DNA from: Asterias amurensis
Lineage: Eukaryota > Echinodermata > Asteroidea > Forcipulatida > Asteriidae
Assembly: GCF_032118995.1 (NCBI RefSeq)
Contig: NC_092665.1
Coordinates: 14,032,012 to 14,096,011 of the forward strand
DNA: 64,000 nt
Direction: 5' to 3'
This document shows positions 35,301 through 47,700 of the stretch, in pieces. The first letter of the stretch is position 1. Each line of letters opens with the position of its first letter. The notes beneath the pieces are model-generated. The model did not search any database. It was not told the origin of the DNA and saw nothing but the letters and a program-made list of their open reading frames with translations. The translations under genes and the position numbers were made by a program.

Positions 35301-37065
35301 GGAATGTCTCGTCTACTGCTCCAGGCCAAAACATTTTAGAGAATAAAACACTAATGAACAACCTTATATTGGAATATTAATGTCTGTCTCAAATACTGTT
35401 GCATGTAAGAATGCAAGAATGTAAGATTTTTGTAAAAACAAAATAAATCAATAGGGATTGGAATTCATACAAAATGTAAACAATATGTTTCCATCTTATG
35501 AACGTTATCTCTGCACAATCCTACAAACTTCCTAGCACAAAATGAACCTGCCAGTCATTCGGGTAATTGTTTCAGATAATGTTATGAAAAATCAAATGCA
35601 GCTTGAACAAAACAACGTCACTGAATTTGAGATTTCGTTCCTTAGTTTCATTTTATTGATGATAAATCAATTAAAAGGTGTAAACAGAGACGAATTTCAT
35701 TTGACTATGTGGAAAAAAACAACACAGAGACTGACACGTCATGAAAATGCACTACTCACGTTTTGGGGCGCCACCAAGCAAACCTTCTGCTAGTGTTAGA
35801 TCAATGTTTGTCTCTGGTTTAATGCCAAGATCAAGAAGAGTCAAAGCGTCACATAACTGGGAAAATAATTGGGGAAAATGTTTTGTAAAACTTATATGAA
35901 CGATGGTCCTTGAACTCTCACATTTCTGCTCGGATTGCTTCCGTTGTTTTCAGTACGGGTTTCATTCTTGTTCTATATCTTCGCAGATCAACTTTTTCTT
36001 TTCATATTTTATTTCAAGATATAACACGAGCCGTCGTTGTAACCATCCAGTATTTGTTCTTCCATTTAGTAACCTTTGTGAAAACAACTCTTGGTCCCAT
36101 CTTGTCCCTTCCCTGAAGTGAGATAAAACGAACCATGGTGATTCATTAAGACAAATTTATAAATGCAAAGGTGAATGGTTCATGAATCAAAATTAGTTTT
36201 ACGTAGACCAATACCTTGAACCTTTTGTTGTTTGTGTACAGATTTTGCAATGCATGACGAATGGCCAACTTCCTGTGAATGATGTGTTTCAGGTCAGAGA
36301 CGGTTGTTTTATGATCGAGTCGTAGACAGAGGGTTTTGGGGTTGGTGGGCGTCTTGATAAAGATCTGTATCATGTGATGAGTTTCTTTGCTTCTACGGGA
36401 GGAGGCTTCGTCTCTGTAGGGATGAGAATTACAATTTTGATATTTTAATGAAAATACCCCAACACCTCCATTATTTCTGATATCAGACGATAAAGATAAT
36501 GATGGTCATATTAACAATGGATCTTAAATAAGTACACGTTTAGAAAAAAACTTTCGTAGAGCAATTGAGCTGAAAAGCATCAATTAACATTTGCTAACGG
36601 ATATTTTTGTCTCATTGACTTGAGTTCTTGCATAAAAAAAATAAGCGTCTTCTCAGTTCCCTTTAGAAATAATGGTTTATAAGGTTGCAAAAGTCTCACG
36701 TTATGCACAGAGTGACTGCTTTTAAACCTCGTGACGGCAAAAGCTTGGAACTCCTTGAAAACTTCATATAGTACGCCTTCCCTCTACTCTCGACATTCTG
36801 TCCGGGTGAATGCACCAAAGCTACGGTACCTTTTTGATTGTGCTCCGCATTGTTCGTTGCCCAATGATGAATCTGCCGTGTTCGTCTTGGTGTCTTGATG
36901 CTGTCCCGATGGCTTTGTCCTCTCTGCTAATGCAGATTTGAAAGCTGCCTGTCTACTCTTCTTGATTTTGTTCTTCCTCTCTACTGGTTTAGCCCTGGAA
37001 TGATCATAGACGACCCTTAACCTCTTCCGGTCTTCATACCACTGTTTTAGAGATGGCTGAGACAT
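32337..37065 (-). CDS. Ubiquitin-like/DEATH/tandem-repeat/DEATH protein (609 aa model)
   Basis: Eleven exons join in frame on the minus strand: 36830-37065, 36215-36413, 35760-35856, 35073-35315, 34112-34231, 33847-33966, 33583-33701, 33323-33442, 33062-33182, 32798-32917 and 32337-32671. They give 610 codons. Order: a basic Lys/Arg-rich N-terminus (1-92); a ubiquitin-like domain (about 93-174, starting MIQIFIKT and ending LLGG then APK); a DEATH domain (178-258, core LRKDWQQLAVELKF); six 40-residue repeats (259-498, GYEPTSPRAGNKGKSP type); and a second DEATH domain (about 525-607). The last exon may instead splice onward at the donor after 32345; the stop used here lies 6 bases into that donor. 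A DEATH adaptor role near the NLRs is inferred. I know no named homologue. Confidence 0.8.
32698..34250 (-). repeat. Six tandem exon-intron units (~262 bp) in the Ub-DEATH gene
   Basis: Exons A to F (32798-32917, 33062-33182, 33323-33442, 33583-33701, 33847-33966, 34112-34231) and their ~140-bp introns form a direct array with 260-265-bp steps. Standard units are 120 bp and phase 1 at both ends. D (33583-33701) is 119 bp and B (33062-33182) is 121 bp. The last exon (32671 downward) starts with the same GY..(H/T)SPRA coding sequence, so it is a seventh unit fused to a DEATH domain. Confidence 0.9.
34256..34697. repeat. TTAA-flanked element with tRNA-like insert
   Basis: Inverted ends ACAGCTACTTGAGCGAAAAT (left) and the complement (right) are each bordered by TTAA. 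Inside, on the minus strand at 34467-34563, is a tRNA-like segment with an A box (TGGCCGAGCGGTTAAG) and B box (GGTTCGAATCC). The element lies in the intron before repeat exon F, only about 24 bp from its acceptor. Confidence 0.75.
34698..35072. other. Ub-DEATH gene, intron 4 remainder
   Basis: AT-rich intronic sequence between DEATH exon 4 and the TTAA element. No additional exon or repeat is recognised. Confidence 0.5.
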
Positions 37066-37310
37066 GTTTGGCGGCGCTTTGGGATGTAATCACTGAAGAG
37101 AGATCAATGCTCAATATTCTGAAAATTGAAGTAATTTTAGTAAAATTAAGTATAATTTTGTGATAAAATTTCTTATAACGGTGATGCTGACAAAATTGCA
37201 ATTCACATTTTTTATTTATTCATGTAGGCCCTATTTATTTTTAAATTGTATTTTATTGTATTTAATTTACCCCCCCCCCCCCTTTTGAGTCAAGTTTTTG
37301 ACTCCTTAAA

Positions 37311-37525
37311 ATGACCGACAGTGTTAGTTCGCAAAGTAAAGGGAAAACCAAGCACTTTAGAGGCATATTGTGTGGATCATTATATTGTACTTTTGAAACA
37401 TCTTTCTAACCATATCGATTTCATAATAAAAGGGTCAAATGCTTTTCATAACCAAGGGTTTCAAACGTTTTACATGGACCAACTCGACCAATCCAAGGCA
37501 ATGTGTTCCTTTAACATACATGGCC
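37311..37525 (+). repeat. Arm of a dispersed foldback family (family C)
   Basis: Shares 'gtgttagttcgca', 'gtggatcat' and 'aactcgaccaatccaaggca' with 41415-41795, 48745-48910 and 62590-62702. Family C elements end in AGGGACACATTGCCTTGG-type sequence bordered by TTAA. This is a single arm. Confidence 0.65.
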
Positions 37526-38640
37526 CCGTATCTAAACCCCAAAGACTTGCACACGTACATCAAACTCATATTGAGTAACAAATTAAGTTTATAGAAGATT
37601 GTTGTAAAGTATTGTTTTTCGATCCTCTCCTGAAAAAGGGACCTATAACCGAATTCAGGATTACATTACAAAGAGTATATCCATTTTCTTTCGCACATAA
37701 AAGTTTTCAGAACTCTATGCCAAGGAAGGGTGTTTTAAAAATTATTAATTTTACCGGGGACGAAGATGGCTTATTATTATTATTATTATAATTATTATTA
37801 TTTATTCGGCACAAAAACACATACAAAATAACAAACATAAACAAAACAAAACAAAAGCCAGGGACATATGCCTGGAATACGAAAATTTTACCAAAAACCT
37901 GCTGCCCGAAGCCTTCAAATCCAATATCTCTGGCCATGTATTAAAAATCTATAATTATTTACAATCAATATATTATAAGCATGAATGGGCGTATCTTAAC
38001 CCAAAAGACTTGCACACACTCAAGACTTGTTGTAGGTAGACTTGTTTTGTTTGTCCACATAACATTAGGAACTCTATGCCTAGGTGTGGAAGTCCAAAGA
38101 TGAACTTTTTCCCAGGGACGAATGTGGGCTTTTTACATAAATGGGCTTATCTTAACCCAAAAGACTTGCGATCGGTTGTTGTATGTAGACTTGTTTAGTG
38201 TTGGTATAATTATTGTTTATCCTCTCCTGAAAAAAAATACCTACTAGTTCAGATTTATATTCAGAACTCTATATGCCAAACTGTGGCGGTCCAAAGATGA
38301 GCTTTTTACCATGGATGAATGTGGCTAATTATTAACATAAATGGGCGTATCTAAACCCCAAAGACTTGCGCACGCACATCCCGCTCGTAGAATGTTAATG
38401 TAAAACTGGTTTTGTTTATCATCTCCTGAAAAAGATATCTACTAGTTTAGGATTACAAGTCCATGTCCATTTTGCTTGGGCACATAACAATAAGGAGCTC
38501 TATGCCAAGGTGTGGCTGTCCAAAGATAATTTGTTTTTACCAGGGACGAGAAGGTCCCTGGGCGTATCTATAAACCCAAACGATTTACGCACGTACGCCA
38601 CGCTCATCATGTTTTTCTTCAGATTTACATCACAAAGGAT
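37526..38640. repeat. Degenerate tandem repeat, ~180-bp units
   Basis: Blocks reading 'gggcgtatctaaaccccaaa', 'gacttgcgcacg', 'ctcctgaaaaa' and 'ccaaggtgtggaggtccaaa' (with variation) repeat about five times. A stray unit is at 40810-40920. It may be remnants of one repeated element; no protein is visible. Confidence 0.6.
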
Positions 38641-39120
38641 ATGTCAACTGGCTAACGCACATAAGTACCTTAAAAACACTTGAAGTAACTGTGATTGCAC
38701 AATGCCAACGGGAATGTCTCTTAAAAAGCCCGGGTGGTGGGATTAATAATAAATTAATTGTCTTTATTGTGCATTAGATAAACCAATACGGTACTGAAGG
38801 TGCTTAAACAAACAACAATATTTTGATTCATGAGACCAATAAAGGTTTACAAGGTATGGCGCATTCAGCACCCACTGCACACACTGCAGGAACACCAAAA
38901 GCAAACCCATACTTTTAATAGCGATTTAATGGAAATTCATAGATAGTGATGTCATGTGACACGTAGTGGCATCATGAAATCCAAACTTATAACGCATGGG
39001 TGACTGTTTATCTTAGCAACAGACATCAACTTAAAAATACAGTTTGAACTGGGTTTTTTTTAGCGACGCTAGAGGGCGTTCGAGTATTTAATGACGTCAT
39101 CTTTAACCTTTATAGACAAC
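38641..39120. other. Intergenic, no gene seen
   Basis: No exon or clear repeat is recognised between the tandem array and the small MITE at 39124. Confidence 0.35.
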
Positions 39121-39123
39121 TTA

Positions 39124-39251
39124 GGCCGTGTCCGAAACGGCGACTTCGGCTACAGCTACGGCTAGATCGCGCGCGTCTGCTATTCTTCAACACTGGTAGA
39201 CGCGCTGATCTAGACGTAGCTGTAGCCGAAGTCGTCGTTTCGGACACGGCC
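39124..39251. repeat. 128-bp Harbinger-type MITE
   Basis: Inverted termini GGCCGTGTCCGAAAC pair along most of the element. The 3-bp TTA is duplicated on both sides, as in PIF/Harbinger elements. A sister copy with TAA on both sides is at 61610-61756. Confidence 0.85.
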
Positions 39252-40250
39252 TTACATTTGCTAAATCGGTCCACATCGTTGACAGCAACTTAAAAAAAAT
39301 GTACAACAGACTTCAAATTTCAATAACTAAACCACGAGGGAAAAACCACACACAAAAAAAAATGTTTAGAACCTTGCAATTTGACTATAATGACGTCAAA
39401 TTGACGTCACTTACATTTTATGCGGTTGTTTGTTCATTGGCTTACGCTAAAAGGAACTACGTTTGTGTTTGTTTGGATTGATAGAAAGAGATACAACAGG
39501 CAGTGATTTCACATAGAGTGAAGACAAATGCATTAGGCATAGTAATGGTGTGTGGCAAACTGCCATATAAAATAATGTGTAGTATAATACTTGTATAATA
39601 ATACATATCTAGAGTGTATGGATCATATCACAAACTTTCTCTCTTCAAACATCCCAAACACTGGTGCAATTTAGAATCTAAACCCTAAGCAAACTATAGC
39701 TAACTTAGAAGATAATCACTCATATACCCTTCTGCATTCTCAAATCGTTCTTTGAAATAATTCTGACATAAATTGATTATCGAAAATGTACCCTCTTTAC
39801 AGTTACGTCGACACTGTTCACTTACGATAAAAGCATCGTCCTTTACTGCGTATTGTAAACTATTCACATTGATAAACTGAAGAAAAATTCTACTCAAACA
39901 TAATGTGTGATGCGTTGTGTCAAACTCATCAACAAAAACCCGACTGAATAAAATCAGTAATAAAGCTGGTGTGTATAACAACACCTTGCTTTACTTGGCA
40001 TTGAACTTAGGGTTTGGTGGGTCGAAGACCAAACCGTAGAATCTGGGCGGAGAAGTAACTCCGAAATTAAAGCAACTTTGAAATAATACAGATTAAATAG
40101 ATTAGTATTTGCGTGTCTATCCTGCTGAACGTACAAAGCGACACCACACAATAATTATGAAAATAATGTGGAATATACCATAATTTTTTCGGGTGTTTTC
40201 AAAAGGTTGGTCTTGAGAATGAATTACTTACCTGTAAGAACTAAAATCTG
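39252..40250. other. Repeat-rich intergenic with a possible minus-strand exon
   Basis: A minus-strand open segment at 39826-39943 has an acceptor (ttattcag) and a strong donor (gtaagt), but I recognise no domain in it. The stretch 39691-39810 is repeated at 40631-40760. Otherwise nothing is recognised. Confidence 0.35.
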
Positions 40251-40269
40251 CCTTGTTGAAATCGACTGA

Positions 40270-40482
40270 CCTTCAGCGCAGCTGGTAAGAACACAGTTCA
40301 GACTGGACTCGCTGACTTGTTCAAATCAAGATTAAACCTCAACCTCAGGAAGTTCTGGTTTAGCCAGCGAGTGGTAAACTACTGGAACATTCTCCCTAGA
40401 GAAGCAATTGAAGCTTCAAGTGTTAACACTTTCAAGGGACATGTGGACAAATTCCTAAAGAACGTCGGGGGCTCTACATAAG
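40270..40482 (+). mobile_element. LINE reverse-transcriptase C-terminal fragment
   Basis: The plus strand encodes a segment with LNLRKFWFSQRVVNYWN and a following LPREAIEASSVNTFK, ending at a stop near 40480. The 'F.QRVV..WN.LP......S.NTFK' pattern is the usual extreme C-terminus of CR1/L2-like non-LTR retrotransposon polyproteins. Only this 3' end is present, consistent with 5'-truncated insertion. Confidence 0.75.
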
Positions 40483-40984
40483 CTTATCTAAGCTGTCTGC
40501 CCCAGTAACCAGAACCACCGTCTCCTCCCCTGTTGTTTGATGGCGTCGGTGGATTCATAGTAAGTTCTTCTCCCAATCAAGACTGCTGTATCTGCGAGTC
40601 AATGACAATCAAAGCAAACTCGACATCGTAAAGCAAACTATAGCTAACTTAGAAGATAATCACTCATATACCTTTCTGCATTCTCAAATCGTTCTTTGAA
40701 ATAATTCTGACATAAATTGATTATCGAAAATGTACCCTCTTTACAGTTACGTCGTCACTGTTTAGCTTCCCTTTGGGATATGTTACCGTGGGCTTCTTTC
40801 TTGTCGTTCCGTAACTTCACTCTATGCCAAGGTGTGTGCGGTCCGTCCAAAGATGAACTTTTTACCAGGGACGAATGTTGGCTTATTAACATAAATGGGT
40901 GTATCTAAACCCCATAGACTAATCAAACGACTCTAGATGATTGAAATAAATGATTTGATTTGGCAGCAAACAGGGTTCTGGATG

Positions 40985-41130
40985 GTTGGTAATTATTCAG
41001 ACCTGAAATAGTTTTAATGACCACTGGTAGGCTTAGACTGCAGGATTTGAAATCCGAAGGTTATGGGTTCGAATCCGACTAATCGCTGGTTTCACAATGA
41101 CTACTAAGATTAGTAGTGTCATCTAGAATT
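40985..41130 (+). repeat. Possible tRNA-derived SINE fragment
   Basis: A B-box match (GGTTCGAATCC at about 41069) lies about 60 bp after a weak A-box-like region. No tRNA cloverleaf acceptor pairing is apparent, so it is not called a tRNA gene. Confidence 0.35.
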
Positions 41131-41414
41131 ACCGAATTGCAATTAGTTTGTCGATTTGTGCCATGCATATTTATAGACGTCAAACCAATTGTTCATACGG
41201 GAGAGACTGGCTGTTGCAAACAAACAAACAATCAACACTGAGAAAAACCCGAATAATCATACGAATAACCATTTTGTTGGGTATATTATATTACTCCTTT
41301 TTCGAGTGATATAACAGTCAAAAACACGTCGACTGGGTGACTTTCCAAGGAGTGAGGACTCCCCCGTTTGGATAGTCTTGGTGTATAAGAGACCTTCTCG
41401 ACCTGTTTTCTTAA

Positions 41415-41795
41415 AGGGACACATTGCCTTGGATCGGTCGAGTTGGTCTTTGAAAAGCGTTTGTAACCGTTTTTTACAAAATGCATATGGGTAGAAAGAT
41501 GTTGTAAAAGTAGAATACAATGATCCACACAAACATGCCTCGAAATTACGTGGTTTTCCTTTTACCTCGTCGACTAACACGTCGGCCATTTATGGGGGTC
41601 AAAATTTTGACTTCCATAAATGGCTGACCGTGTTAGTTCGCACAGTAGAAGAAAAACCACGCAATTTGGAGGCAAACTTGTGTGGATCATTGTATTCTAC
41701 TTTTAAAACATCTTTCCAACCATATGCATTATATAAAAAACGGTTACAAACGCTTTTATTTTGACCAACTCGTCCGTTCCAAGGCAACGTTTCCT
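41415..41795. repeat. Family C foldback element, complete palindrome
   Basis: Two ~190-bp arms meet at about 41606 (gtcaaaattttgac core). Both ends are bordered by TTAA. The outer termini read AGGGACACATTGCCTTGGA and an inverted variant. Spurious open frames occur in both arms. Confidence 0.8.
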
Positions 41796-41799
41796 TTAA

Positions 41800-42595
41800 G
41801 GTGCTAGTAGAGCCTCCTTGTTAAATTTGCATTCGTGGGGATTAATTTTGGTTTTACCCTAACCATGGAGGTCTAATTCTACCTCCATGCCCTAACACAG
41901 ATTGTGTACACATTAAATGTTAACTGGCCCAAGTACACCTGGAATACTCGGTCCACATGACGCTAGTACCAAGTTCAACCACTTCAAATTTACATACAAA
42001 GGTTTGTTATTAAGAGTCCATTAACATGCGTAACAGAAATTAAATTTCATGGTGTTTTATTTCAGATTTAAAAACATGATTACACGAGACCCTGGATCTC
42101 ATACAAATACACCAGGTCACGAAACTGATGAGCTGTTTTGCCATTATGCTATCAGTGGCACAACCAGACGTTTAATCTGGGGGCTGGCAAGGGGGGTCGA
42201 GGGGCAAATACATACATTTGGGGCTGTGGGAATGAGGGGGTAATAAACTTATAATAAATTTATTGTGGACTTTTGTTTTTATCTCAATTCTCAAGAGGGG
42301 CCAAGAAGCCTGGTGGCTTTATTATACCTCCCAACCCCCCGCCCGTTGTGTAACGGCATGAAACAGTGCCCAAAGTCGGTACAGGGGTAGTGTAAAAGGG
42401 AGAGGGGGTGGGGATACAGTACCCAAAGTAAGCATAAGTCGCAAGGGCGGTACAGTGCCAAAGGGAGGCTCCACAAAACTAAATGAACCACAAAAAAAAG
42501 TATTGCAAAAGTTCTGGTTGCTTAGGCATTTAGAATCGTTTATTTAACAAAGTGTGGAACCTTGTCTTCACATTTAAATTTTTACGTTTATTTTC
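41800..42595. other. Intergenic, no gene seen
   Basis: Includes purine-rich G/A stretches near 42180-42480. Open frames here show no recognised domain or splice structure. Confidence 0.35.
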
Positions 42596-42896
42596 TTAAA
42601 GGCACAAGACACTAGTATTGGTAGTTACTCGAAATAATTGTTAGCATACATGGTAACGAGCAATGGAGAGCTGTTGACAGTATAAAACATTGTGACAAAC
42701 GGCTCCCTCTGAAGTAACATTGTTTTTCGAGAAAGAAGTAATTTTTCAGGAATTTTATTTCGAGACCTCAGAATTAGATTTGGAGGTCCCGAAATCAAGC
42801 ATCTGATGAAAGCACACAACTTCCCATTACTCGTTACCAAGTAAGGTTATATGCTTATAATCATTTTGAGTAGTTACCAATAGTGTTCACTGCCTT
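42596..42896. repeat. TTAA-family A MITE, internally deleted
   Basis: The left terminus (TTAA, AGGCACAAGACACTAGTATTGG) and right terminus (AGTGTTCACTGCCTTA) are present. The middle carries the 'cgagacctcagaat' core in reverse orientation on one side, so parts of both arms are lost. Confidence 0.65.
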
Positions 42897-43985
42897 AATA
42901 ATGAATGCCTACACATCCGTCAATGAGGTTTTAGTCATTTGGTGACAATGATATATTTATATATGCAACTGCTGTATAAATAAATACTGGAAAAAGATAT
43001 TTTTTTTTTACTTTTTTTAAAATGGGTAGAGAAAAAGTATGGCAGGGACCTCAAGGCATACCTTTGGTTTTTCGTGACCATTCTACTGCTTTTATCCTAT
43101 ATAAATGGAGATGTACACAACATAAAACTACCTCTGAAAATTTCATTTCAAAAGTTGGCTGCATTTTTGAGATATTGCCGAAAATCCATAGCGAAGTTAT
43201 CCATGCAAGAAAAATAATTTCCAAATAGGCATACGCAAACGCTTCTCAGATTCAAATTTGGGGGCACAAAAACGCATTACTTTAAGGTGAAATGTTTCTC
43301 AAAATCGTTTACATTATCAAATGCTGCTGTCTATCTTAATGCAAAAGAGTGAAAAATCACTCTTTGACAAGCCATATGATGGGACAACTCTTGCTCGAGT
43401 TGTCCTTCCACTCTTTTAGATTGAAGTTTGCATCTTTTTTGAGTGATTTTCCACTCTGTCCTGTAGTGAAACCCCTCTAAAAGAGTGATATGACGACCAC
43501 TCTTTTTAAAGAGCCATCTTGAGTTTCTCCTATTGATTTCAATGTTACCAAACCGAGGCTGGAAGAACAAAATAGTCTGGTTCCTATTTGCAAAATGATT
43601 ATAAGCATACATTATTGTTATTTGATACGAGGAACATGACCAGTACTTGATACTCGAGTACTATACTCCATACTCGGCCACCCTCGTACTCGGCAGTACT
43701 TGAAACTTGACTGAAAAGTGATGCAGCATTGCAACCAATGAACAATCAGTGAAGCATGTGTAGACCAATCCGACGCGCACCGGGCGCACAAGTGTTGAGC
43801 ACCACAGGCCATTTGCTGCAGTGTCTTCAATGCCTAGAATGTGCACAAAAAGACACCGCAGTCGGTAATTTTCAATAGAGGGCGCTACCATTTTTGTTTC
43901 ATTGGATTTTTCTATGTGATGTTGGATAGTGACACAGAGGGCTCCACAATCTACCACAAAGTTTCTTTTAATTTATCTTGATTAT
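42897..43985. other. Intergenic, no gene seen
   Basis: Contains a foldback-like cluster of 'agagtga(aa)aatcactctt' motifs at 43345-43520. No exon is supported. Confidence 0.35.
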
Positions 43986-43989
43986 GGGA

Positions 43990-44480
43990 TGTCGCCTTAC
44001 ATCACAACGCCATGGAGGGCCATTTCAAGGCAAGGGCTACACTTAAATGAATTGGGGTAAACTGGAAAAGCAGATAAATGGGTGCTACACAAGGCTATTA
44101 AGAACAGCTCTTAACACCCACTGGAGTCAGCATATGACCAACAAAGTCCTATATGGGAACCTACCCAAGCTATCAACAAAAATCAGACAGAGAAGGAGGC
44201 GTTTTGCTTGCCACTGCTACAGGAGCAAAGACGAACCAGTGTCCAATATTGTTCTGTGGACCCCTAAGCATGGGAGGAGGAGGAAACCTGGTAGACCGGC
44301 ACTAACGTACTCTGACATTCTCAAAATAGACACGGGACTTGAATCGGCAGATTTCAAGTCAGCAATGGGGGACAGGAAGGCTTGGGGAACCATCGTGATT
44401 CAAGGACACCACTCGACTTAAGCAAGCATGTCCCAAATCAACTGCCACCATCAGGGGCCGCTGCTACCTACAACTCATGG
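43990..44480 (+). mobile_element. LINE reverse-transcriptase C-terminal fragment, frameshifted
   Basis: The open stretch 44047-44421 encodes a YTRLLRTALNTHWSQHMTN-type segment, then KIRQRRRRFACHCYRS and HGRRRKPGRPALTYSD. This order (CYTRLLR..LN.HW..H.TN..LYG..P..S..IR.RR.RFAGHC.R) is typical of the C-terminal region of non-LTR retrotransposon ORF2 proteins. A later frame change leads into the usual short tail. The reverse-transcriptase core upstream is missing, so this is a 5'-truncated, inactive copy. Confidence 0.8.
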
Positions 44481-44750
44481 GGCTGAAATGAGTTATCCCC
44501 TTCACAGACCGTAAGGATGTAGGCATGGGTCTCATCCACTAGGAGCCTGGCTTGTGGAGCAGAATGCACTACCTTCCCAACTTGAGGGTGAGAGGGTCGT
44601 TAAAATTTAGTAGAGAGAGAGAAAAAGGATCCTCCATGATCCTTAAAAATATCAGATTGTCTTTTCGTTTTTGTTTCACAAATTATACTCCGCAGGAGTC
44701 AATTACTTTCACCAGCAGTCGTTAAGAGTCAATTTCCAGTGATTTCAAAG

Positions 44751-47700
44751 TTACTTCTGAGCAGCAAACTCTGCCTCGACGATTCGCTTGTATTCATCCA
44801 GTCCCCCCTCCATTGACGTCACCTCACCATTTGCACACACCCATAATTCCTTGCAGGTCAAACGTATAAGACTCTCGTCGTGAGATACAAGCATAACACC
44901 TCCCTGGTCACAAAAAATATATAACAAATAAATAAGTAACAATAAAAGTAGCACATTTTTGAAATCAGGTTTTTGGTGATAAACATTACACAAAAAAACG
45001 TAACAAAGTACCGAGTTGAAGTGCTAACACATTTGGGTGCTAGGTCTGTGAAATCTTTTTTGATGACAATTTTTTTTATACTTTTGCCCTTCCCTGGACA
45101 GCCTGAGTTTGTTGTAACTGTATTGTCCGAAGAATCAAAATAAATAAATAAAATAAAATAAATGAAAATAAAACCAGAATGAATAGTTTCTATTATTGTT
45201 AAACTTACCTTGAATGCATTAATAGCTTTACCCAAAGCCTCTACGGTTTCTATGTCCAGATGATTGGTCGGCTCGTCAAGAATCAAAAAGTTCGGACTGT
45301 CAAGGAGAACAAAGTAGAAAAGAGGGTGACCATTCCGATTTTACAAGTACCTTCCCTGTACCTTTTATTCATTCAAAGAGAGTAGGGGCCTTAAAAAACA
45401 TATTTAGCGACCTCCCTTAAAAAAAATAAAAAAGGTTTTTCTTTTCTTTTTTTCAAAAAAATTGCTGCCTTACACGTGGCTAAGCAGATTGACAAAACAG
45501 ATGGTATTTTTTAAAGTAATGTTTTTAAAAGTGTCATGTAATGTTGAGCGATGTCTCATTGACAAACAAAAAATGCAAAAAAGAAAAAATTACTAAGTGC
45601 AATTTACAATGGTGTACCTTATCTTTGTTCAATTCAATTCAATTCAATTCAATCAACGTTTGTTGTTGTTCAAGTAAAGCTTGTTTCGTTGTTTTACTTA
45701 CTTCCCCATACACATGAGTGCGAAGGCGACTCGACTCTTCTGCCCTCCTGATAAGCTGGCCACAGATCTTGTGGCCAGCTCTCCGGTCACTCCAAAGCTT
45801 CCCAGTTGGTGTCTATATCTCTCCACGGTATGACCTACAAATTAATGGTTTATTCTTTTAAAACAAATGTCTCATGTAGACCAAGGATCGAATATACAGG
45901 AAAATAAAGTATTTGCGGACAAAACAGCATCGCAAAACGTTATCAAACACCAGACCAACATCCACTTTGTATTTAACCCACGTACAACGATTATACAAAA
46001 TGGCGCGCCATGTCTCCTTGCGGTCCCGTCGTGTTTGTGCACGCAGCATCACCAGTGCACCCTCTAGTTCTTATATATAAAACTCTATGGGCGTGACTCA
46101 CCTGGGAAACGTGACGCTACAACTTCGATTGGCGTCTGGTCCATGTCCAGTTGGTCGACATGATGCTGGCTGAAGTACCCCACTCGTAGATTTCTGTGTT
46201 TGTGGAGGACACCCGCCACTGGATGGTGCTCGCCGATCAGGATCTTGAGTAACGTCGTCTTACCGGAGCCGTTCTCACCGACCTGTGATGCGAGAGAAGC
46301 ATGAATCAATTGCCGCCATCCAAGAGTAAACTTGGGTGGGGGAGCCTAGGGCCAATCAATTTTAACCAAGACCCAAAAGTGCAACACAGTTCCTGCAAAC
46401 GCGCATGCACTCGCCATAGACAATAGATATGAGTGGATGGAGCGCACATGCAATAACTGGGCGAGAGTTCATAATTTCATATACAGGAACAGGTCTGCTT
46501 TGATCACGACGACGCATCTTTAAAGAACCCCAAATCTATGCTGTTGATAGAACATACATTTGGTATGCACAAAAAATCGGTACTACCGGTATTCATTCTG
46601 GGAAAATGTTAAAGGACTACCACTCACTATACATGTCCGTGATTCCATATTCGCCGAAATATCAATCTTTTTGAATATTGGTTTCTCCTTTGTATAGTAG
46701 AATTCGACTTCATCCAGCTGTAGGATTGGCGGAGATAACTTTTCAAACTCTGCGGGGAATCTATAAAAGGGGATGAATAGAAGAAAAAAACTATATTAAC
46801 TATGTCATTCCGATGCCATCTTGGAGGTCAAAAACAGTCTCTGGTTGGCATGGGAGAGATTCATTGCTGAAACAAAAATGTCTAAAACTAGGATCTAAAT
46901 TTTTGCTCCAGATTTTTCATCAACATCTCAAAACGCAACAACCTTTTGAAATGAAAATTTCACATGGTACAGGATTAAAGCAATCAAACGGTTCAAAAAA
47001 CCATAGGTACACTTTGCCTTAAAGGAGGCATACAAACGTTTGACCATTAGACCGTATCGAATAACCCCTTTGTTGTTATGAAAGTGGACATCTTGTAGGG
47101 CAAACCCTATGCGAGCCTAAACGCGTCCATCAATGAAGCATGCAGCGTTCCCGGTTTGATATCTATGGCACACTAACGCACACACACACATACACAAGCT
47201 CACAGACGCCATGTTGTAGGGCACATTTTTGAATGATGACGTCATGTTCAATACCGTCTATTGACCAGGGAAATACGTGACAAGTAACAAAGCTTGACTT
47301 ACTTTAGAATGACATCTGGATCACGCTCCACTGGTTTCAAAACTGGCCTGTAAATAAATGGTAGTCATAAACGTTTACAAAGTTCACCTGCTTAACGGGA
47401 CACATTGCCTTGAATTGGGCGCTTTCGGCCTTATCTTTTAATCTAAAATTATGAAAAAATTCAGAAGTGTAGAAATAACCAAGTAACAATAAAATGAGAG
47501 GCCATTATTACAAACAAATTTACATTTCATTCCTGTTTAAACATGCCATATAAATAGACAGTTTTTCAAAATACTTTGAAAAGGTCCTATTTAAGGACTT
47601 TAAGGTTGAAATGGACACCTTTTGATGCTTTACCATAATACACATCTAGAATACATTTTCATTTTGATTTCTTTAGCAATTTAAACAGCTATTAACAACA

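Noticed and set aside
44858..45286. A separate 142-aa protein beginning [11 protein letters not shown]
   Set aside because: It is an ABCF3 exon (45209-45296) read through its donor into the intron.
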